From CAVZRC01 sp052148775 (GTDB taxonomy: Bacteria; Planctomycetota; Planctomycetia; Isosphaerales; Isosphaeraceae): DNA of 35,824 nucleotides. The stretch is taken from NCBI GenBank assembly GCA_052148775.1, contig JBKQHM010000221.1:1-35824 (forward strand), given 5' to 3'. Below the pieces are notes generated by a model. It saw only the letters and a list, made by a program, of their open reading frames with translations. It searched no databases and was not told where the DNA came from. This document shows positions 25,912-35,300 of this stretch, one piece after another (positions within the stretch are counted from its first letter, which is position 1; each line of letters starts with the position of its first letter). Position numbers and translations under genes: made by a program.

Positions 25912-26442
25912 ATGGCCGATGCCGCGACGATCGACCCCCGCGAATACATCCGCGACATACCCGATTTCCCCAAACCGGGGATTAGCTTCAAGGACATCAC
26001 CCCGCTGCTGGCCCATCCGGGTGCGTTCGGGTCCGTGATCGACCGGTTCGAGCAGGTGTTCGCGGACCGTCGGGTCGACACCATCGCGGCGGCAGAGGCG
26101 CGTGGGTTTATCTTTGGTGCCCCGCTGGCCCTGCGGATGGGGGCCGGCTTCGTGCCTATCCGCAAGCCGGGCAAGCTCCCGTACGCCACTATCGCGCTGG
26201 AGTATGACCTGGAGTACGGCAGCGACCGGCTGGAGGTCCACACCGACGCCTTCGGCCCCGGCCGTCGCGTCTTACTGATCGACGACGTCCTGGCCACCGG
26301 AGGAACCATGCGTGCCTGTCGGGACCTCGTCCAATCCACGGGCGCCGAGGTCGTCGCCTGCGCGTTCCTGATCGAGCTCGGCTTCCTCGGCGGTCGTGCC
26401 AAGCTGGAGCCCACCGAGATCCATAGCCTGATCACTTATTGA
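25912..26442 (+). CDS. apt: adenine phosphoribosyltransferase
   Basis: A 176-residue type I phosphoribosyltransferase converting adenine and PRPP to AMP in purine salvage, in the cytoplasm. The start IRDIPDFPKPGISFKDITPL is diagnostic; AAAEARGFIFGAPLAL, FVPIRKPGKLPY (the hood region) and ALEYDLEYG follow; VLLIDDVLATGGTM (about residues 119-132) is the PRPP-binding loop. Length is normal. ATG at 25912 is chosen because it gives the standard N-terminus; CGGAG lies about 11 bases upstream. The aminotransferase gene follows after 78 bases and may be co-transcribed. Confidence 0.96.
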   Translation: MADAATIDPREYIRDIPDFPKPGISFKDITPLLAHPGAFGSVIDRFEQVFADRRVDTIAAAEARGFIFGAPLALRMGAGFVPIRKPGKLPYATIALEYDLEYGSDRLEVHTDAFGPGRRVLLIDDVLATGGTMRACRDLVQSTGAEVVACAFLIELGFLGGRAKLEPTEIHSLITY

Positions 26443-26520
26443 GAGTCCTTGGTTGCGGGATGCGGGGAACACCCGATCTGCACCCACCGGCCGCCACTGC
26501 GAGCGGAGCGAGCAAGACCC

Positions 26521-27636
26521 GTGAACGACGCCTGGATCGCCGAGAGAATGAGGTACATCGACGCCTCGGGCATCCGCAAGGCGTTCGACATGGCCAAGGC
26601 GATGAAGGACCCGATCAACCTCTCGATCGGCCTGCCCGACTTCGACGTCCCGGGCCCGGTCAAGGCCGCGGCGATCGAGGCGATCGAAGGAGGGCGCAAC
26701 GCCTACACGGTCACTCAGGGAATCCCCGAATTGCGGACGAAGCTCCAGCGCGCCGTGGATGCCCAGTTCGGCCATGCCGACCGGCAGGTCCTGGTCACTG
26801 CGGGCAGTTCCGGCGGACTGCTGCTGGCCATGTGCTGCGCGGTCAATCCGGGCGACGAGGTCATCATCTTCGACCCCTATTTCGTGATGTACCGGCATCT
26901 TGCGACCCTGGCCGGGGGCGTCTCGGTGCTGGTCGATACCTATCCCGACTTCCGCGTCGACGCGAAGACGGTCGCCTCCCTGATCACGGATCGGACCAAG
27001 TGCGTCGTGGTCAACTCGCCGGTGAATCCGACCGGCATCGTCGCCACCGCGAAAGAGATGCGCGCCCTGGCCGAGCTCTGCCGAGAGCGGGGCATCCTGT
27101 TGATCAGCGACGAGGTCTACCGGTCCTTCTGCTATGACGGTCCGTTTGCGACTCCGGCGACCTGGAACGAGGACGTGCTGGTCGTCGACGGTTTCAGCAA
27201 AGCCTACGGCATGACCGGCTGGCGGCTGGGTTACGCCCATGGCCCGAGCCGGTTGATCCAGGAGATGGCGAAGCTCCAGCAGTTCAGCTTCGTCTGTGCC
27301 CCGAGCATGGCCCAGTACGCCGGGGTCGCGGCCCTCGACGAGGACCTGACCGCACAGGTCGATGCCTACCGACGCAAGCGTGACATGGTCGTGGATGCCT
27401 TGAGCGAGGACTTCGACCTTCCCCGCCCCGAGGGGGCATTCTACGCCTTCCCTCGCGCACCTTGGGGCACCGCGACCGAGTTCGTCGCCGAGGCCATCAA
27501 GCGCAATCTCCTGATCATCCCCGGAAACGTTTTCTCCCGCCGAGACACTCACTTCCGCATCTCCTACGCCGTTGACGACGCGACCCTCCGGCGCGGGCTG
27601 GACGTGCTCCGACAACTGGCGCGATCGCCGGCTTGA
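26521..27636 (+). CDS. class I/II pyridoxal-phosphate aminotransferase
   Basis: A 371-residue enzyme of the aspartate aminotransferase fold. INLSIGLPDFDVP near the N-terminus, AYTVTQGIPELR, VTAGSSGGLLLAMCC (cofactor phosphate region), VVNSPVNPTG, ISDEVYRSF and the cofactor lysine K227 in SKAYGMTGWRLGY are all present. The C-terminal HFRISYAVDD carries the substrate-carboxylate Arg. It should move an amino group between an amino acid and a keto acid; the substrate is not clear. GTG at 26521 is chosen because GGAGCGAG lies upstream and the family N-terminus begins there; a start 72 bases earlier adds a Cys/His-rich stretch. Confidence 0.92.
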   Translation: MNDAWIAERMRYIDASGIRKAFDMAKAMKDPINLSIGLPDFDVPGPVKAAAIEAIEGGRNAYTVTQGIPELRTKLQRAVDAQFGHADRQVLVTAGSSGGLLLAMCCAVNPGDEVIIFDPYFVMYRHLATLAGGVSVLVDTYPDFRVDAKTVASLITDRTKCVVVNSPVNPTGIVATAKEMRALAELCRERGILLISDEVYRSFCYDGPFATPATWNEDVLVVDGFSKAYGMTGWRLGYAHGPSRLIQEMAKLQQFSFVCAPSMAQYAGVAALDEDLTAQVDAYRRKRDMVVDALSEDFDLPRPEGAFYAFPRAPWGTATEFVAEAIKRNLLIIPGNVFSRRDTHFRISYAVDDATLRRGLDVLRQLARSPA

Positions 27637-28369
27637 TCGGGCGGTGTCGGCAATCATCGGCGTCGAGAATGGAACACGCTCCACGCTGCATGGATGACCG
27701 CATGACGGAACGCCCTCCGTCCTCCTCCGAGTTGCGCTGGTTTGCACTCGTATGCAACAACACGCCGGGGCTCCAGCCCCCATCTCCCGGGGCGGAAGCG
27801 AGTTAGCGGTGCATCCCGGGACGAGCCGGACGGATCCGATCGCGGGCGACACAGACCATGCCGTGGCGGTGATCGGACGGCGATCGCCCGGTCGGCCCGA
27901 TCGGTATTCTGACCGGCGAGTGGTCATTCGGCTCTGCCCCTTGGCGGAAATCGTTCGCATGAGATCTTCCTACATATAGAATGGCGCCAAAATGAGATTT
28001 CATTAATGCACCTATCGCGGATTCGAAGGTTTTTCTTCCCGAACCGTTGACCAGAACGGCAGATACGAAAACCGAAAAAAATTCGAGGTTGCGCGCAGCG
28101 GACCCACTCGCAGTCTCGAAAAAAGTGGGAAGTGGAGCGAATCCACCTGCGGACTCCACCGGGAAGCCCCAGCATGCGTGTCGCGATGGAGTTGGTCGTC
28201 GCACCAGGGGATTCGTCTCATCCGATTGAATGGACGAGTCATGGAGGAAAAAAGGAATTTTTTTGAGTAAGACTGTAAGGTTCGCTCCCGGGGACCGGTA
28301 TCCTGTGTAAAACACCTGTTGAAGCCGTTTCCGGATACACAGGCGCCACACTTCCCTGAGAATCCCATC
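27637..28369. other. 733-bp intergenic region, AT-rich in its right half
   Basis: No convincing gene was found. A hairpin GACGGA/TCCGTC at 27704-27721 lies 68 bases after the aminotransferase stop and could help to end that transcript. From about 27940 to 28320 the sequence is clearly richer in A and T than its surroundings, with several runs of A or T. TTCGCA (27954-27959) and TAGAAT (27977-27982) are 17 bases apart and could be a promoter, but about 390 bases from the kinase start. GTGGAG/CTCCAC near 28126-28161 is a further inverted repeat. It is probably the control region of the kinase gene. Confidence 0.5.
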
Positions 28370-31300
28370 ATGACTGCATGCCCTGGAGATGGCGATCTGC
28401 TATTATTCCTCGATGGCGAGCTGAATGCCGAGGATGACGCACGGATCGTGGCACACGTCGAGGACTGTGTGTCCTGCCAGGAGCGTCTGGAGCGGCTGAC
28501 GGAGGGCCCTCCTGCATTGGAAGGAGGAAAGCCGATCGAGACGGTCGAGACCGACTCGGAGGAGACGACGGATCTCGCCGGCACGGAAGTCATCGCACCC
28601 GATCGCGATCAAGATCGACCTGAAGGCAATCCGGGCGAGTTCCAGTCGACGGATTTCGGGGGAGTAGGATGTCTTGGGATCGACGAGGCGACGGATTCGG
28701 AGCGCACGACCGATTTCAGGCGGTCGACGGCAACGAACCTTGGTAGGGACACGGACGATGTCAGGCTCGACGGAAAGGCCGAGTCGGACGCCACGGGAGG
28801 CAGCGCCACGGCCGATTTGACCGACGACGAGCCGGACCCGATCGTCCGAAAGCGACCTTCGTCGGGATGGCCGACGATTCCAAACTACGATATCGTTCAG
28901 CGGCTCGGGGAAGGGGGAATGGGGGTCGTTTACAAGGCGCGGCACCGCGGGTTGAAGCGCCTGGTCGCCTTGAAGATGATCCGCGGCGGAAGCCAGGCGC
29001 GGGCCGACCACCTGTCCCGTTTCCGCGTCGAGGCCGAGGCCGTTGCGCGGATCCGACATCCGAACATCATCCAGATCTATGACATCGGCGAAGCGGACGG
29101 TTTGCCTTTCGTCGCCCTGGAGCTGCTCGACGGTGGCGGCCTCGACGCTCGCCTTGCGGGCAATCCTCAGCCGGCCCGACAGGCGGCTGAGTTGATGATC
29201 ACCCTGGCGAGGGCCGTGCATGTCGCCCACCTGGCCAATATCGTCCACCGCGACCTGAAGCCGACCAACGTCCTCTATTCGTCGGACGGGGTGCCCAAGA
29301 TCACCGACTTCGGCCTGGCCAAGCGGATCGATTCAGACGCCGGGCAGACCGAGAGCGGCCAGATCATGGGCTCGCCGAGCTATATGGCGCCCGAGCAGGC
29401 GCGGGGCCATTCCCGACAGGTCGGGCCTGCGGCCGACGTCTACGCGCTGGGCGCGATCCTGTACGAGATGCTCACCGGGCGCCCGCCTTTCAAGGGCGAG
29501 ACCCCATTGGAGACGGTCCGCCAGGTCATTGACGATGACCCGGTTGCTCCGTCGCAACTGGTCCCGCGCGTGTCCCGCGACCTGGAGACGATCTGCCTGA
29601 AGTGCCTGCACAAGGAGCCGGCGCGTCGGTACGAATCGGCGGAAGCCCTGGCCGACGATCTGACGCGGTATCTCCGCGGAGAACCGATCCGGGCGCGCCG
29701 AACGGCGATACTGGTACGCGGCGTCAAATGGGTCAAGCGCCGACCACTTGCGGCCGCGATCCTGGCGATCATCATCGCGGCCATCCCCATCTCATTCTGG
29801 GGTGTCCTGGACTCGCAGCGTCGTCGGAATGAGAGGGAGCGCATCGAGAGTTCCCAGCTCATGAACATGCAGACTGATGGCACGAGACGATTACTCATCG
29901 CCAGAGACCAAGTGGGGCGTAACGAACTGAACGGCGCCGAAGTGACCCTGACAGCCCTGGAGGAAACCCTACGTGATGAGCCGAAGCTGGTCGATCTCAA
30001 TACCTCTGTCGAGGACCTTTTGAAAGAGGTCAAACAGCGGCAATTCGCGCAGAGCACTCGAGAGTCCGACCGGGCTCGCTATGCGGAGTTCCTCCATCTG
30101 CGTAGCGACGCGCTGTTCCATGATACGCAGTTCCCCGGCCTCGACTTGCTCAGCAACCGGGACGCAGCCCGCCGCGCGGCACGAGCGGCGCTGAAACTCT
30201 ACGCGAGCGATGCTGCGGGCGATTTTTGGACGCTCGCAACACCACCACCGAGCTTGTCCGCCAGGGATCAGGCCGACGTCGCCGAGGGATGCTACGAGCT
30301 CATCCTCATCCTCGCCGAGTCTGAGACAACGGCCGAGCAGAGCCTGCGGCGATTGGACCAGGCGGCGCGATTGCGTTCGCCGACACGGGCCTATCATCTC
30401 CGTCGGGCTGCGTCCCTGATGCGAGCGGGCGACAAGGCGGGGGCTGATCGGGAGCGCACCGCGGCGGATGGACTCAAACCGTCGACGGCCTTCGATCATT
30501 TCCTGGCCGGCCAAGAGCGGTTCGCACGGAAGGACTTCGTCGAGGCAAGCAAGGAGTTTGACGCGGCACTTCAGCTACAGCCCGACCGATTCTGGGCGCA
30601 GGCCTTGTCGGCGGTCTGCTCGTTGCAGCTTGGACAACCCGAAGAGGCCAAGGCCAGGCTTTACGCCTGCCTGCAACAGGAGAAGGAGTTCGCCTGGCTC
30701 TACATCCTCCGAGGATACGCATCCGGCCGGGTTGCCGCGACCGCTCGCGAACAAATGGAGAGGCGACCGAGTCCGCGAGTGCAGGACGAAGTCGATCGAC
30801 TCTATGCAGCGGCCGATACGGATTACCGAACGGCGATGGAGATTCTGGATCGAACCCCCAATGAGGAATTGCACTATAGTGTGCTGGTCAACCGCGGCGT
30901 GCTCCGGCTCGTGTTGAGACGGGATCTCGACCAGGCAGTGGGGCAGTTGCAAGCCGCGATCCGGCTCAAGCCGCGTGTGGTCGAGGCGTATGCTGCGCTC
31001 GCCAAGGTCTTGCATTACCAGGATAAACCCGACGAAGCCGTCGAGCAATTCAGCCGGGCGATCGCGTTGAGTCCGTTCACGGCGGCGTTGTACCGCGATC
31101 GAGCAGGTGTCGATCTGAATCGTGCACAGGCGACTCAGGCGGAGCGAGCGCGGGCTCTGGGCGACCTCGACCAAGCGATCCGGCTGGAGGCGCCGGACAA
31201 TCCCGTGCTGTCCCGCGATCATTTCCATCGAGCGCAACTGCTGGCCCTCGATCATCGCGACTCCGAAGCTTTGAATGCCTGCGATGCGGCGATCAAGGTC

Positions 31301-32017
31301 GACCGCAACTACGACGACGCCCACCGCTTGAGGATCGAGTCGCTGCTCCGGTTGAAGCGTCACGATGACGTCATCCGGTCGTGTGATTCGCTGATTGCGC
31401 GGGGGAAGGGCACTTCCGCAACCTACCAGCTCCGCGGCCTGGCCCGAGAGGAGATCAAGGAGTTCCCCGGCGCCATCGAGGACTGCTCGAATGCCATGAT
31501 CCTCGGCGGGAACCGCGCGACGCTGTTGCGCCGGCGGGGCTGGCTCTACATCGTCGCCGACGCGCCCCAACTGGCCCTTCACGACTTCGAGGCGGCGATC
31601 CGGCTCGATGCGACGAGCGGCGACGCCTACAACGGCCGTGGCTATGCCCGCCTGCGTCTGGGTGAGCACCGGCAGGGCGTCCTCGACGCCGAAAGGGCGT
31701 TATCCCTGGGCGAGCCGAAGCCGGACCTCTATTACAAGGCCGCGCGCGTGTACGCCGTCGCGGCCATCGTCGCCGCGGCCGAGGTCCGCAAGAAGGGGCA
31801 GGAGACCGTGACCCTGATCTCGCGATATCAGGATCGCGCCGCGGACTTGCTCCGCGAGGCGCTCAAGCGGCTCCCGGCCGAACGCCGCCCGTCGTTCCTG
31901 AAAGACGTCATCCTCAAGGACCCCCAGTTGCGGACGCTCCACCGCCGCATCGCGCCTCCGGATCTGGCCGGTGCGGTCACATCTGCGCCGAGGTCAGCCA
32001 ACAAGCCGGCTCGGTAA
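28370..32017 (+). CDS. zinc-finger / Ser-Thr protein kinase / TPR signalling protein
   Basis: A 1215-residue membrane protein. H29-x3-C33-x2-C36 within DDARIVAHVEDCVSCQERLE is an anti-sigma-type zinc finger (zf-HC2). A Thr/Asp-rich acidic linker follows to about residue 160. The PknB-like kinase domain (about 173-435) is complete: LGEGGMGVVYKA, K202 in VALKMI, H293-R294-D295 in HRDLKPTN, D313 in DFGLAKR and APEQARG. One membrane helix (about 459-481, LAAAILAIIIAAIPISFWGV) separates it from a large extracytoplasmic part with many TPR-like repeats to the end. It should phosphorylate Ser/Thr targets in response to an outside or envelope signal. ATG at 28370 has only a weak GAGAAT site. Confidence 0.9.
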   Translation: MTACPGDGDLLLFLDGELNAEDDARIVAHVEDCVSCQERLERLTEGPPALEGGKPIETVETDSEETTDLAGTEVIAPDRDQDRPEGNPGEFQSTDFGGVGCLGIDEATDSERTTDFRRSTATNLGRDTDDVRLDGKAESDATGGSATADLTDDEPDPIVRKRPSSGWPTIPNYDIVQRLGEGGMGVVYKARHRGLKRLVALKMIRGGSQARADHLSRFRVEAEAVARIRHPNIIQIYDIGEADGLPFVALELLDGGGLDARLAGNPQPARQAAELMITLARAVHVAHLANIVHRDLKPTNVLYSSDGVPKITDFGLAKRIDSDAGQTESGQIMGSPSYMAPEQARGHSRQVGPAADVYALGAILYEMLTGRPPFKGETPLETVRQVIDDDPVAPSQLVPRVSRDLETICLKCLHKEPARRYESAEALADDLTRYLRGEPIRARRTAILVRGVKWVKRRPLAAAILAIIIAAIPISFWGVLDSQRRRNERERIESSQLMNMQTDGTRRLLIARDQVGRNELNGAEVTLTALEETLRDEPKLVDLNTSVEDLLKEVKQRQFAQSTRESDRARYAEFLHLRSDALFHDTQFPGLDLLSNRDAARRAARAALKLYASDAAGDFWTLATPPPSLSARDQADVAEGCYELILILAESETTAEQSLRRLDQAARLRSPTRAYHLRRAASLMRAGDKAGADRERTAADGLKPSTAFDHFLAGQERFARKDFVEASKEFDAALQLQPDRFWAQALSAVCSLQLGQPEEAKARLYACLQQEKEFAWLYILRGYASGRVAATAREQMERRPSPRVQDEVDRLYAAADTDYRTAMEILDRTPNEELHYSVLVNRGVLRLVLRRDLDQAVGQLQAAIRLKPRVVEAYAALAKVLHYQDKPDEAVEQFSRAIALSPFTAALYRDRAGVDLNRAQATQAERARALGDLDQAIRLEAPDNPVLSRDHFHRAQLLALDHRDSEALNACDAAIKVDRNYDDAHRLRIESLLRLKRHDDVIRSCDSLIARGKGTSATYQLRGLAREEIKEFPGAIEDCSNAMILGGNRATLLRRRGWLYIVADAPQLALHDFEAAIRLDATSGDAYNGRGYARLRLGEHRQGVLDAERALSLGEPKPDLYYKAARVYAVAAIVAAAEVRKKGQETVTLISRYQDRAADLLREALKRLPAERRPSFLKDVILKDPQLRTLHRRIAPPDLAGAVTSAPRSANKPAR

Positions 32018-32054
32018 GCGCCCGTGCTTCGAAAACCACGAGAAAGCCCCTCGG

Positions 32055-32112
32055 AGAGTGGGTGCAACCCACCAGGATTTGAACGTCGCGATCGAAGGGC
32101 TGCACCCACTCT
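32055..32112. repeat. 16-bp inverted repeat after the kinase gene
   Basis: AGAGTGGGTGCAACCC (32055-32070) and GGGCTGCACCCACTCT (32097-32112) pair at 15 of 16 positions around 26 bases. It begins 37 bases after the kinase stop. It may act as a terminator-like hairpin or be an intergenic repeat; no T-tract follows. Confidence 0.65.
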
Positions 32113-32238
32113 GAATGAGAATCAGGTCAATGCAAGTCAGAGGCATCGGGAGGGCGACTCTTCGGCCAAGCACTGCTCCGGGAGCACCTGCTATGAACAC
32201 TTCACCCAGCCCCTCGAAGCACCCTGTTCGGCGCGGGT

Positions 32239-32361
32239 CTCCTGACCCCGCCGGTGTGCCTGACCGAAGGTCTCCCGCGGTCATCGTAGGCCCTGGGATC
32301 AAAGGCACTTGTGCTCGCGAGCACACTCCGAAGGCGGGAGACCTTCGGTCGGGGTCAAGAG
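32239..32361. repeat. nested intergenic palindromic element
   Basis: GACCGAAGGTCTCCCGC (32262-32278) is perfectly inverted at 32334-32350. Outside it, CTCCTGACCCC (32239-32249) pairs at 10 of 11 with GGGGTCAAGAG (32351-32361). Inside it, TGTGCTCGCGAGCACA (32310-32325) is a perfect 16-base palindrome. The layered structure, just before the surface-protein gene, looks like a small mobile or REP-type repeat. Confidence 0.7.
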
Positions 32362-32399
32362 AGCCGCGCCCAACAAGCCATCGTCGCCGACGACGAACC

Positions 32400-35300
32400 A
32401 TGCCTCCGACCGTGTTCAGCGGGACGATCTTCCGGCTCCGGCCGCGCGTCGAGTTGATGGAAGACCGGACGCTGCTCTCGACCTTCCTGGTGAGCAACAC
32501 CGGCTACAGCGGCCCCGGCTCGTTACGCCAGGCCATCCTCGATTCCGACTCGGCGACCGGGGCGACGAACACGATCGACTTCGACATCCCGGGCCAGGGC
32601 GTGCAGACGATCGCCCCGCTCGCGCCCTTGCCCTCGATCACCAACCCGGTGCTGATCGACGGCTTCTCGCAGCCGAGCTACAGCGGCACCCCGCTGATCG
32701 TGCTGAGTGGGAGCCAGGCCGGTGGCGGCGACGGGCTTCTGATCACCGCGGCGAACGTCACCGTCCGCGGGCTGGACATCGACAGTTTCAGCCAGGGCGC
32801 CGGTATTCACCTCACGGGCACCGGTGCCACGGGCGATTGGATCTATGGCGACTTGCTCGGCACCGACCCGACCGGCACGCAGGCCGAGCCCAACGATTAT
32901 GGGGTCGAGATCGACGGCGGAGCCGCGCAGAACCTCATCGGGACCAACGGCGACGGCGTCGACGATGCGGCCGAGTGGAACGTGATCTCGGGCAACACTT
33001 TCTACGGCGTTCAGATTCAGTCGTCGGATAACAATGTGGTCGCCGGGGACAGGATCGGGACGGATGCCGAGGGAGCGGTCGCCCTGCCCAACATAACAGG
33101 CGTGGTCATCGACTCGAGCTCGGGGAACACGATCGGCGGGACGGCCGCCGGCGCCGCTGACGTCATCTCGGGCAATACGTTTTGGGGCGTGGACATCGGA
33201 GGCTCGTCCGATAACCTGGTCGAGGGAGATCTCATCGGCACCGATGCGACCGGGATGAAGTCGCTCGCCAATGCCCAGTCGCTCCGCAATGACCAGTCGG
33301 GCGTCAATCCCCCGTCGGGTGTCTTCATCAGTGGTGCAAGCACGGGGAACACGATCGGCGGGACGGGCGCCGGCGCGGCCGACGTCATCTCGGGGAATTA
33401 TGGTTCGGGCATCGCGATTGAAGGCTCGTCGGATAACCTAGTCGCGGGGGACTTCATCGGCACCGATGAGACCGGGACGATCGCGCTGGGCAATACCCAG
33501 TCCGGCGTCAACATCTCCGCTGAGACGGTTGGCGTGCCGTACACCCAATACGGGTTCACTTTCGTTACGCCGGGAATCACTAATTTCCTATCTTCAACGA
33601 ACAATACAATCGGCGGCACTTCGGCAATCGCGGGGAACCTGATCGCCAACAACGGCGGGCCGGGGGTCGCAGTCACGCTGTACTCGTCGGTCGGCAATCC
33701 GATCACCGGCAATCGCATCTTCGGCAACACCGGACAGGCCATCGACCTCGGCGACGACGGCGTGACGGAGAATGGCACCGTGCTGCGGGAGGGCCCCGAC
33801 GACCTTCAGAACTTCCCGATCCTCTTCACGACAGCCGATGGCCAGACTGAAGGCTGGCTGGGGGTCAGCGAGCCGGACACGATCTATCGCATCGACGTCT
33901 ACGCCAGCGCCGGCAGGGGGCCCGGCGGCGCGGGAGAGGCCCAGGACTACCTGGGGTCGCTCCAGGAGACAACCAACGGGTCTGGCCAGGTGACCTTCGC
34001 AATCCCATTCACGGCGCCTGCCGGGCTGCCGATCCTCACGGCCACGGCGACCGATCCGCAGGGAAACACTTCCGAAGTCTCGGCCCTGCGACCGGGCAAT
34101 CTGGATGTGCCCAGCCAGGCCATCCGCCTGGCCCCCGGCCAGCCGGTGAGCTTCTCGGCCGCGTCAGGCGATGGGATCGTCCTGCAAGACCCGGAAGCCG
34201 GACCGCTGGATCTGCCATGGGACCTGACCCTCTCGGTCGCGGCCGGGACGCTGAGCCTCTCGACGGTCGCCGGCCTGTCCGGCACGGGCGATGGGACCGG
34301 CTCATTGACCTACTGCGGGCCGCTCTCGGCGATCGACGCGGCGCTGGCCGGGATGTCGTACACCCCACCGCCGGGCTACCAGGGCGACCCGTCGCTGGAC
34401 CTGGACGCGCAATCGGAGGGTGCCGCACCGATCCAGGCCCAGGTGCCGATCGTCGTCACGAGCGGCCGATTTGCGGTCACGACGACGGCCGACGCCGGGC
34501 CCGGTTCGCTCCGGCAGGCCATCCTCGATTCCAACTTGGCCGTGGGCGGGACGAACACGATCGACTTCGACATCCCGGGCGTCGGAGTCGAGACGATCGC
34601 GCCGGCCTCGCCCCTGCCGACGATCACCACTCCGTTGGTCCTCGACGGCACGATGCAGCCGGGCTATGCCGGCGCGCCGTCGATTGACATCGTCGGCCAG
34701 CCGACCGGTGACGCCGACCCCTTGACCGCGGGCTCGGACGTCACGCTCAAGGGCGTGGCGATCGGCGGCTCCGGTTTCTCGAGCGTCAACGCGACGACCA
34801 TGCTCACGGTCGAATCGGTCCCGATTTCACCCGGCCAGGGGGGCATGGTGAGCTATCAGATCGTCGTGACCTCGGACGAGGACCTGGTGGCGACGACCCA
34901 GGCCGTGGGCACCTCCACGTCGCTGTCGCTGCTCGACGCCTTGGGACAGGTCGTCATCCAGAGCGACGGATTGTCGGCGGCCGAACCTATCGATGCGATC
35001 AACATCGACATAGCGCCTGGTACATACTGGCTCCGGGTCGGCGACGACGGCGGCGCCGGGACATTCACGCTGACGGCGATGACGACGCCATCCGCGACCG
35101 CGTTCCAGGCCGTGCCGGTCGGGAACAGCCCCGACGCGGTCGTGGCCGGGGACTTCGCCGGCAATGGCAAGCTCGACCTGGCCGTCGCCAACGAGGATTC
35201 CAACACCGTCTCGATCCTGATCGGGAATGGGGATGGCACGTTCCAGTCGGCCGTCAACTACCCGGCCGGGAACGATCCCGTCGCGATCGTGGCGGGGGAC

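Noticed and set aside
27752..27979. 75-codon plus-strand frame in the gap before the kinase
   Set aside because: No ribosome site, Arg/Pro-rich composition and no recognisable family.
32072..32112. GTTCAAATCC box on the minus strand next to a hairpin, resembling a tRNA T-arm
   Set aside because: The T-stem does not pair, and no anticodon or D-arm can be placed; the segment is better explained as part of the inverted repeat.
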